A DNA stretch of 14,482 bases from FEN-987 sp049521055. GTDB taxonomy: Archaea; Thermoproteota; Bathyarchaeia; 40CM-2-53-6. Below, piece after piece: positions 6,405 through 12,694 of the stretch (position 1 is its first letter; every line of letters starts with the position of its first letter). Position numbers and translations under genes: made by a program. The notes under the pieces are model-generated. The model saw nothing but the letters and a program-made list of their open reading frames with translations. It searched no databases and was not told the origin of the DNA. The DNA is taken from NCBI GenBank assembly GCA_049521055.1, contig JBEKPE010000046.1, positions 1-14,482 of the forward strand, in the 5' to 3' direction.

Positions 6405-8195
6405 TTGCCGGAGTTCAAACCAGGAAGAATTGATCGAGTAGCTGGCCCGGTCGTCGTGGCGTCAGGCATGCTCGGGGCCCGCATGTATGAACTAGTCAAA
6501 GTAGGTAATTCGGGCCTAATTGGTGAAGTAATTCGAGTCGAATCGGATCGAGCCACAATTCAGGTTTATGAGGAGACTACTGGAATCAAACCCGGAGAAA
6601 CAGTAGAACGAACAGGGCACCCGCTCTCGGTTGAACTCGGGCCGGGTTTGATCAATCAGTTCTTTGATGGAACCCAAAGACCGCTCCCGGAACTATTGAA
6701 GCAACAGGGCGCGTTCATTCACCGAGGGGTCACAGCTCCTGCCCTTGATCGCAAGAAGAAGTGGGAATTCACACCCCTACTGAGCAAGGGTGACAAAGTA
6801 ACCGGCGGGGACGTACTCGGCGAGGTCCCGGAAACCGTCCTGGTCAAGCACCGCATCATGGTTCCTCCAAACATCGCAGGAACACTGAAGTCAATTGTCT
6901 CAAAGGGAAGCTATACTCTCGAAGACCCAATTGCTGAAGTTGAAGCTGGTAATGCAACACACAAGCTCTTTCTCATGCATACCTGGCCTGTTCGAAGCCC
7001 GCGTCCCAACCGTGAAAAGGTTCCGTCCGACACACCTCTAATTACAGGACAACGCATCATCGACTTCTTCTTCCCCATTGCGAAAGGCGGAACGGCCGCG
7101 ATTCCGGGCGATTTCGGTACTGGAAAAACCATCACGCAACACCAACTCGCGAAGTGGGCGGATGCCGATGTGATAGTGTACGTGGGTTGCGGTGAACGTG
7201 GAAATGAAATGACTGAGGTTCTCGAAACATTCCCCGAACTAAAAGACCCAAGGTCCGGTCATCCGTTGATGGAACGAACTCTTCTGGTAGCCAATACGTC
7301 GAACATGCCGATCGCCGCTCGGGAAGCTAGTATGTACACGGGGGTAACGCTTGCCGAATATTTCCGGGACATGGGCTATGACGTGGCGTTGATGGCTGAT
7401 TCAACTTCAAGGTGGGCAGAAGCGTTACGGGAAGTATCTGGACGATTGGAGGAGATGCCTGGAGAGGAAGGGTATCCAGCCTATTTGGCCTCCAGACTTG
7501 CTGAAATATACGAGAGAGCCGGCAGGGTCAAAGTGATTGGTCGCGAAGAGAACAAGCTTGGCTCCGTCTCGATCGTAGGCGCGGTTTCTCCTTCGGGAGG
7601 AGACTTTTCAGAACCCGTAACACAGAACACACTTAGAATCGTTAAAGTATTCTGGGCACTCAGCAAGCCGTTGGCTGAGCGTAGGCATTTTCCCGCTATC
7701 GACTGGTTAACGAGTTACTCGCTCTACTTGGAGTCGCTAGAGAATTGGTACCAGACCAAGATTGGCCCGGAATGGTCTAGTCTTAGAAAGGAAGGGATGG
7801 CATTATTGCAGCGCGACGAAGAACTTCGCGAGATTGTAATGCTAGTCGGGCCAGACGCGCTCTCAGAATCTCAGAGAGTAGTCTTGGAGGCGGCAAGAAT
7901 GATCAAAGAAGACTTCCTAATACAAAGCGCGCTTCACCCAGTGGACAGCTATTGTTCCCCAGAGAAGACGTCTCTCCTCATGTCGCTCATAATGAAGTTC
8001 TACGAGAGTATGAAGAAATCAACGGAGGCAGGGGTTCCATTACAACGAGCCCTCGAACTTCCCGCAAAGAACGATATCGCACGAGCCAAGATCCAACCCT
8101 CCGAAACCTTCAAAGAATTCGCAACCGGGCTCTCAGCAAGAATTGACGAGCAATTCCAAACGTTGACCAAGGAAATAGTGGAAACCGCCAAGTGA
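6405..8195 (+). CDS. atpA: A-type ATP synthase catalytic subunit A
   Basis: A 596-aa catalytic subunit of the archaeal A1 head, full length for the family. It has the N-terminal beta-barrel (GRIDRVAGPVVVASGM), the A-type non-homologous region with THKLFLMHTWPVRSPRP (185-201), a Walker A at 235-242, GERGNEM (263-269), Walker B ALMADSTSRWAEALRE (328-343), the PSGGDFSEPV block (396-405) and the ATPase alpha/beta signature PAIDWLTSYS (430-439). The Walker A reads GDFGTGKT; the commonly described archaeal form is GPFGSGKT, so Pro is replaced by Asp while Gly, Lys and Thr are kept. No intein interrupts the P-loop, a common archaeal insertion site. Translation starts at TTG with a TGAGGG Shine-Dalgarno. 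atpB follows after 10 nt. The subunit hydrolyses or makes ATP together with B, coupled to ion flow. Confidence 0.97.
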   Translation: MPEFKPGRIDRVAGPVVVASGMLGARMYELVKVGNSGLIGEVIRVESDRATIQVYEETTGIKPGETVERTGHPLSVELGPGLINQFFDGTQRPLPELLKQQGAFIHRGVTAPALDRKKKWEFTPLLSKGDKVTGGDVLGEVPETVLVKHRIMVPPNIAGTLKSIVSKGSYTLEDPIAEVEAGNATHKLFLMHTWPVRSPRPNREKVPSDTPLITGQRIIDFFFPIAKGGTAAIPGDFGTGKTITQHQLAKWADADVIVYVGCGERGNEMTEVLETFPELKDPRSGHPLMERTLLVANTSNMPIAAREASMYTGVTLAEYFRDMGYDVALMADSTSRWAEALREVSGRLEEMPGEEGYPAYLASRLAEIYERAGRVKVIGREENKLGSVSIVGAVSPSGGDFSEPVTQNTLRIVKVFWALSKPLAERRHFPAIDWLTSYSLYLESLENWYQTKIGPEWSSLRKEGMALLQRDEELREIVMLVGPDALSESQRVVLEAARMIKEDFLIQSALHPVDSYCSPEKTSLLMSLIMKFYESMKKSTEAGVPLQRALELPAKNDIARAKIQPSETFKEFATGLSARIDEQFQTLTKEIVETAK

Positions 8196-8205
8196 AGCAT
8201 AGCCG

Positions 8206-9606
8206 ATGTCAGTTGTAATTCGCGAATACTCGACTGTTAACGAGATTTCTGGCCCGCTCCTTTTCGTAAAAAACGTAAAGGGCGTCGGCTTTGGCGAGCT
8301 AGTGAGAATCCGCACACCAGCAGGACAAGAGCGACGAGGCCAAGTCCTAGAAATACGAAGCGACCTAGCCGTGATCCAAGTATTCGAGGGAACCTCAGGC
8401 CTTGACATAGCCTCAACTAACGTTCGTTTCATGGGAGAAACAGTCAAGCTGCCCGTATCAGGCGACTTATTGGGCCGCATTCTTGACGGAAGCGGCAACC
8501 CAATCGACGGCGGACCACGCATCATACCCGAAGACTATTGGGACGTACATGGTGCACCCATCAACCCGTACGCTAGAACTTATCCAAGAGAATTCATACA
8601 GACTGGCATCTCCGCCATTGACGGCATGAACACTCTCGTCAGGGGCCAAAAACTACCTCTATTTTCCGGCGCAGGCCTTCCACACAACAGAGTTGCGGCG
8701 CAGGTCGCGCGACAAGCGCGAGTACGAGGGACGGGAGAACCATTCTCAACCGTCTTTGCAGCCATAGGGATTACGGCGGATGAGGCACGTTTCTTCAGAG
8801 ATGATTTCGAGAGGCAAGGAGCCTTCGAGCATGTGACCATGTTCGTCAACTTGGCTGATGACCCAGCCATTGAGAGAATCCTCACTCCCCGCATGGCATT
8901 GACCGCCGCGGAATATTTCGCGTTCAAATTGGACATGCACGTTCTCGTAATCCTAACGGACATGACCAACTATGCAGAGGCTCTACGAGAAATCTCAGCT
9001 GCGAGGGAAGAGGTACCAGGCCGAAGAGGATACCCTGGTTATCTATACACCGATCTTTCAAGCATCTACGAACGAGCTGGCAGAATTCGGGATGCCAAGG
9101 GATCCATAACCCAGATGCCAATTCTAACCATGCCACACGATGACATAACCCACCCAATTCCAAACCTAACCGGCTACATTACGGAAGGACAATTAATCAT
9201 CGATAGAGGATTACATAGAAAGGGAATCTACCCACCAATCGACGTATCACCCTCACTGTCTAGGCTAATGCGTGAAGGCATAGGTAAGGAGAGAACTCGA
9301 CAGGACCATAGAGAAGTCTCCGACCAACTCTATTACGCCTACGCCGAAGGGCGCGCTTTCAGAGACCTCGTAGCAGTGGTTGGAGAAGAGGCGTTATCTG
9401 CCCGAGATAAAATATATTTGAAGTTCGCAGACGACTTCGAAAGACGATTCATTGGCCAAAGCGAATACGAAAATCGAGATATCGAGAAAACCCTCGACCT
9501 GGGCTGGGACTTACTAGCGGCTCTACCGGAGAGCGAGCTCAAACGCATAGATCCGTCGACCATCAAACAGTTCCATCCCAAATACAGGTCTGAATCGGCG
9601 AGTTAG
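8206..9606 (+). CDS. atpB: A-type ATP synthase regulatory subunit B
   Basis: A 466-aa non-catalytic subunit that alternates with A in the A1 hexamer. The N-terminal barrel (EISGPLLFVKNVKGVGFGELV) is typical, and the nucleotide-binding region is the degenerate B-type FSGAGLPHNRVAAQ (153-166), which lacks the P-loop lysine, as expected for B. The ILTDMTNYAEALREIS block, the YTDLSSIYERAGR block and PPIDVSPSLSRLM near the C-terminal third are all conserved. It starts with ATG 10 nt after the atpA stop and is followed directly by atpD, so the three genes are one transcription unit. Length and motifs are ordinary for archaea. Confidence 0.97.
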   Translation: MSVVIREYSTVNEISGPLLFVKNVKGVGFGELVRIRTPAGQERRGQVLEIRSDLAVIQVFEGTSGLDIASTNVRFMGETVKLPVSGDLLGRILDGSGNPIDGGPRIIPEDYWDVHGAPINPYARTYPREFIQTGISAIDGMNTLVRGQKLPLFSGAGLPHNRVAAQVARQARVRGTGEPFSTVFAAIGITADEARFFRDDFERQGAFEHVTMFVNLADDPAIERILTPRMALTAAEYFAFKLDMHVLVILTDMTNYAEALREISAAREEVPGRRGYPGYLYTDLSSIYERAGRIRDAKGSITQMPILTMPHDDITHPIPNLTGYITEGQLIIDRGLHRKGIYPPIDVSPSLSRLMREGIGKERTRQDHREVSDQLYYAYAEGRAFRDLVAVVGEEALSARDKIYLKFADDFERRFIGQSEYENRDIEKTLDLGWDLLAALPESELKRIDPSTIKQFHPKYRSESAS

Positions 9607-10281
9607 ATGCCCGAACTGATCTCGGGCGTGCACCCAACCCGAATGGAATTACTCACTCTGAGAAAGAGGCGTAAAATCGCGGAAAGGGGTCGCGACCTCT
9701 TAAGAGAAAAACTTGACGCTCTGATGATTGAATTCTTTCAATTCGTTCGAGAAATCGCCACCCTGAGAGAGAAGGCGCAGCAATTGCTAGCTGAGGCTTA
9801 CGAGGAATTCGTTGAAGCCCAAATGGCTATGGGGTCCATGAAACTCGAACAGACATCGACAGGCGTTGAAGACCGGTTCTCAATAGAAACTAAGTCGAGA
9901 AACGTGATTGGCGTTACGATTCCGTACATTCAGGTTACGTTGAAACCCCTTTCGGCCTTCCCATACAACCCTTACGATACTTCGATCAAACTTGACGAGG
10001 CAACCGTTAAGATGGCTGATGCGATAAAGGCCATCGCGGAGCTTTCTAGTGCAGAGGCCGCGGTTAAGAAACTCGCTGAGGCGATAGCCTCTACGAAGCG
10101 GCGAGTGAACTCTCTCGAGTACGTGATCATTCCTCGAATGCTTGCTACGATTCGTTATATCGAAATGCACCTGGAAGAAGCAGAACGCGAGGACTTTTTC
10201 AGGTTAAAGCGAATCAAAGGCAGAATGGCAAAAGAGAAGCCTGTTGACTTAGACTTGCTCGACGAACAAATTCAAGCCTGA
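9607..10281 (+). CDS. atpD: A-type ATP synthase central-stalk subunit D
   Basis: A 224-aa subunit D, the coiled-coil rotor shaft that turns inside the A3B3 head. The N-terminus (SGVHPTRMELLTLRKRRKIAERGRDLL) is the family signature: PT..EL..L..rl..A..G..LL. It is followed by a long helix, a short central globular part, and a second long helix at the C-terminus (AIASTKRRVNSLEYVIIPRM then IRYIEMHLEEAEREDFFRLKRIK). The ATG follows the atpB stop with no gap, so translation is probably coupled. The last 10 nt overlap the end of the opposite-strand NAC gene. Slightly longer than many relatives because of a charged tail. Confidence 0.95.
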   Translation: MPELISGVHPTRMELLTLRKRRKIAERGRDLLREKLDALMIEFFQFVREIATLREKAQQLLAEAYEEFVEAQMAMGSMKLEQTSTGVEDRFSIETKSRNVIGVTIPYIQVTLKPLSAFPYNPYDTSIKLDEATVKMADAIKAIAELSSAEAAVKKLAEAIASTKRRVNSLEYVIIPRMLATIRYIEMHLEEAEREDFFRLKRIKGRMAKEKPVDLDLLDEQIQA

Positions 10282-10287
10282 GCTTGA
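10272..10287. terminator. Shared hairpin at the convergent atpD/nac stop codons
   Basis: TCAAGC-CTGA-GCTTGA forms a perfect 6-bp stem with a 4-nt loop. It contains both stop codons: the NAC stop (complement of 10272-10274) and the atpD TGA (10279-10281). On the minus strand it is followed by ATTTGTT, which suits termination of the NAC message; on the plus strand no T-run follows. Symmetry and position are directly visible; a terminator role is inferred. Confidence 0.35.
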
Positions 10288-10676
10288 GAACTGGGCGGAC
10301 CCTTAAGGATCAGGATGGCTTTTGCGAGGTCGCCCCCAGCCTCTAACAGCGCTTTCTTAGCATCATCAAGCGGTCTACCAGTCTGTTGAGCGACCAACTG
10401 AGCATCCTCTTCTCCGGTGGCTGTTGGGACGGCCGCGGGCGCGGTTTCCGAGACCCTGCCTCCAGCAATCTGATACATGGCCTGTCCCTGAACGGTCATT
10501 AGAGTTACGTTAGGCTCCTCGATTACAATGTCTTTTGATTCTGTCTTTATGATGACTTGAGTAACGTTGGCGACTTCGTCCACCTTCATCCCCATCTTCT
10601 GCATCATTCGTGCTGCGTCGCGCCCACCAGGTTTTCCTCGAGCCGCCTTCAAAGCCTTGTACGCCAATAGCCTCAA
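10272..10676 (-). CDS. nac: Archaeal nascent polypeptide-associated complex protein (NAC) with UBA domain
   Basis: A 134-aa homologue of archaeal NAC (alpha-type), a ribosome-associated chaperone that forms homodimers at the nascent chain exit. The NAC domain begins at ARMMQKMGMKVDEV and continues through VTQVIIKTESKDIVIEEPNVTLMTVQGQAMYQIAGG, the beta-barrel dimer core. A linker rich in Ala, Pro and Thr leads to a C-terminal UBA domain (EDAQLVAQQTGRPLDDAKKALLEAGGDLAKAILIL, about 90-124), as in archaeal NAC. The longest frame starts with TTG at 10676; a stop lies two codons upstream, so nothing longer is possible, and TTGs at 10667 and 10652 are alternatives. A weak TATA-like CTTATTGT about 26 nt upstream of 10676 would suit a leaderless message. 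The 3' end overlaps atpD by 10 nt. Confidence 0.9.
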   Translation of the reverse strand: MRLLAYKALKAARGKPGGRDAARMMQKMGMKVDEVANVTQVIIKTESKDIVIEEPNVTLMTVQGQAMYQIAGGRVSETAPAAVPTATGEEDAQLVAQQTGRPLDDAKKALLEAGGDLAKAILILKGPPSSQAQA

Positions 10677-10812
10677 CGCCTAATGTTGTCTTGTCATGAA
10701 CAATAAGACTATCGTACCTAGGATAATGGGCCTATGTGGGATTCAACGGATGTAGCGATGCGTTAGCGATCAGAATTGCGACAAAATCTACGTAGTGAAT
10801 TAATGTCAAATC

Positions 10813-10818
10813 AAAAAA
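10813..10818 (-). terminator. Oligo-T terminator after the histidine ammonia-lyase gene
   Basis: Read on the minus strand, a T6 run begins 4 nt after the lyase TGA (stop at 10823-10825), followed by more T-rich sequence. Oligo-T stretches just past the stop are the usual intrinsic termination signal in archaea. It would separate the lyase transcript from the downstream same-strand NAC gene. Confidence 0.5.
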
Positions 10819-10822
10819 TGCT

Positions 10823-12382
10823 TCATTCCAGGGATCCTATAGCGTTCTCCACTTCCGTAAGGATTTCGCAGGATTTCACGAGCTCCTTCATTTTGTTGTG
10901 ATCGGGATAAAGGGGGCGGTCGGCATCGAGATACTCGATGTGTTTACGGATCACATTATGAGCAACTTGTGTTCCCTTTCCGAATTCATATGGTGTTTCG
11001 TATTTTCTACGTAAGTCAAGGGCTTGAGCAGCAGCCATGAATTCAATTCCCAAAATACCGTAGGCATTGTCGAGTATCTGGAAATTCTTCAGGGCAGTGT
11101 TCATGCCCATCGAAACGAAGTCTTCTTGGTCGGCAGCAGCCGGGATGGACTGCATGGAAGCGGGCATACAGAGGATTCGCTGTTCTGCGATCTGCATATC
11201 GGCCGTATATTGGCTTAGCATTAACCCCGAGAACATGCCCGCGCCCTTACTGAGGAAGGGTGGAAGCCCGACGCTAAGTGCAGGGTTATTCAGGCGGTTC
11301 ATACGGCGTTCAGAAAGCACGCACACCATAGTTACTGCAACACCTACCAAATCCATAGGCAAAGCAACTGGCGAGCCTTGGAAATTAGCGCCTGAGAGTA
11401 CCAGGTTCTCATCAGGGAAGAAAATGGGATTATCCCCCACACCATTCAGCTCCGTCTCCACCTGCGCTCGGGCGAAGGCAAGTGCGTCGTGTGCTGCCCC
11501 AATCACCTGCGGTGTGGAACGCATCGAATAAGCATCCTGCACCTTTACCTTTAAGCGGCCTTCAGAGAGGTCTCCGCCGGCTGTTATGGTACGGATTGAT
11601 TTTGCGCTCCGTACACCACCGGAGAAACCGCGTGCCTCAAGAATCGATTCATGATACGGGTGAAGGTTGGCTTTCAGTGCCTCCAGAGACATGGCACAAG
11701 CAATTTCCGCCTGTTTGAGCCACCGGTTCGTGTCATATACCATCAGGGCTGACATGGCGGTAAGTACGTTGGAACCATTGATAACAGCCAGACCATCACG
11801 CGCCTCGAGTCCGGGAATCTGGATACCCGCACGCTTCATCGCTTCATGGCCTTCCAGAAATTCACTCTGGTAGTAGGCGTGACCTTCACCCATCATAAGT
11901 AAGGCAATCTGCGCCATAGGTGCCAGATCACCGGACGCGCCCACCGATCCTTTCGTGCACACGTAAGGCGTAACTCCCTCGTTCAACATGTCCACCAAAG
12001 TCTGAGTAATCGCCAGGCGGCAACCGGAATTACCGTGGGCATGCACATTGATGCGCCCCAGCATGGCGCCGCGTACCCAGTCCATGGGCATGGGATCCCC
12101 GATACCTGCAGCATGATTGTAAATCAAATATCTCTGAAATTGTTTTACCTGGTCATCGTTGAGCACTATCTCCGAAAATTCGCCTATACCGGTATTGATA
12201 CCGTACATGATCTCATGGGCTTCAACTTTCTTTTCAAGCATGGCACGGCATGAATTGATCTTTCTAATTGAATCAGGATGAAGTTCCACTTTTTCGCCGT
12301 GACGTGCAACGCGTACAACGTCTTCAATCGTTAATCCTGAACCCGTTACTGTCAGAGTCAAATCATATCGCCCCATTTCCAA
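10823..12382 (-). CDS. hutH: Histidine ammonia-lyase-like MIO enzyme
   Basis: A 519-aa aromatic amino-acid lyase of normal length. It has YGINTGIG (60-67) with the catalytic Tyr, the MIO-forming Ala149-Ser150-Gly151 within GSVGASGDLAP, QDAYSMRSTPQVIG (282-295) with the substrate-binding Tyr and Arg, and DQEDFVSMG (418-426), where Glu420 matches the Glu found in histidine lyases rather than the residue seen in Phe/Tyr lyases. Two family positions differ: the Ser-His of HutH is Asn89-His90, and QEDHVSM is QEDFVSM. Deamination of histidine to urocanate is therefore likely but not certain. The start is TTG 12382 or, more likely, ATG 12376. No hutU, hutI or hutG is nearby. Arginine codons are mostly CGC and CGT, whereas atpA uses many AGA, AGG and CGA, which suggests acquisition from bacteria. 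Confidence 0.88.
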   Translation of the reverse strand: MEMGRYDLTLTVTGSGLTIEDVVRVARHGEKVELHPDSIRKINSCRAMLEKKVEAHEIMYGINTGIGEFSEIVLNDDQVKQFQRYLIYNHAAGIGDPMPMDWVRGAMLGRINVHAHGNSGCRLAITQTLVDMLNEGVTPYVCTKGSVGASGDLAPMAQIALLMMGEGHAYYQSEFLEGHEAMKRAGIQIPGLEARDGLAVINGSNVLTAMSALMVYDTNRWLKQAEIACAMSLEALKANLHPYHESILEARGFSGGVRSAKSIRTITAGGDLSEGRLKVKVQDAYSMRSTPQVIGAAHDALAFARAQVETELNGVGDNPIFFPDENLVLSGANFQGSPVALPMDLVGVAVTMVCVLSERRMNRLNNPALSVGLPPFLSKGAGMFSGLMLSQYTADMQIAEQRILCMPASMQSIPAAADQEDFVSMGMNTALKNFQILDNAYGILGIEFMAAAQALDLRRKYETPYEFGKGTQVAHNVIRKHIEYLDADRPLYPDHNKMKELVKSCEILTEVENAIGSLE

Positions 12383-12387
12383 TACAA

Positions 12388-12402
12388 ACCAAGTTGTTTG
12401 GT
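12388..12402. promoter_or_regulatory. Inverted repeat upstream of hutH, candidate operator
   Basis: ACCAA-GTTGT-TTGGT has perfect 5-bp arms with a 5-bp spacer. It lies directly between the hutH start codon and its weak TATA-like element, where a bound repressor would block transcription. Histidine-use genes are often substrate-regulated, but no regulator gene is visible here. Confidence 0.25.
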
Positions 12403-12609
12403 GTATGCCGAAACATTTTGGCGTTGATTAGCGACCATCTTCGCCTGATGCAACTCTCAATCGGGGCGTGTATCTCCGTAGCCCACGTTTTGAATGTGTG
12501 GGTCAAATTCTCGTCGCCCAAATCAGGCATAGGACCTCACGAACTATTAGATTCCCAGTTCCATCCAAATCCAGCATTCTCTTTGCTCGGAGCAAGACTT
12601 GAGGGGGAA

Positions 12610-12617
12610 TTTATATA
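12610..12617 (+). promoter_or_regulatory. Archaeal TATA box for the S8 protease
   Basis: TTTATATA is a textbook archaeal TATA box, preceded by purine-rich GAGGGGGAA at the BRE position. Transcription would begin near 12640, leaving a leader of about 55 nt before the TTG start at 12695. AAGG at 12681-12684, 10 nt before that TTG, is a plausible Shine-Dalgarno. Confidence 0.65.
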
Positions 12618-12694
12618 CACGTTACACGCTAGCGCGAAGAAAATCCTACTGTTCAATAGATACCTTAGCCTAACGCTAGGAAGGCATAAACTGC

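Larger units (their letters stand above)
12383..12694. other. Divergent intergenic region between hutH and the S8 protease
   Basis: A 312-nt stretch with no convincing gene on either strand. It holds the promoters of both flanking genes. Near hutH there is an inverted repeat, and a weak TATA-like CATACA on the minus strand (12403-12408) about 28 nt from ATG 12376. In the middle is a small hairpin CCCAC-N11-GTGGG (around 12481-12501). Near the protease there is a strong TATA box. The centre, roughly 12420-12600, shows nothing else recognisable; it could be a decayed gene, but no family is readable. Confidence 0.5.

Noticed and set aside
7107..7130. Possible intein in the AtpA P-loop
   Set aside because: This site often holds inteins in archaea, but the frame is continuous at normal length with no splicing blocks.
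8133..8969. Two frames of about 130 aa antisense to atpB
   Set aside because: They mirror the conserved atpB sequence and show no own signals or motifs.
11067..11531. 154-aa open frame antisense to hutH
   Set aside because: It is a shadow of a strongly conserved lyase gene, has no own Shine-Dalgarno or promoter, and its translation resembles no family.
12420..12600. Possible transposase (TnpB-like) remnant in the hutH-protease spacer
   Set aside because: Short translated stretches were faintly suggestive, but there is no zinc ribbon, catalytic motif or terminal repeat. It cannot be told from random sequence.
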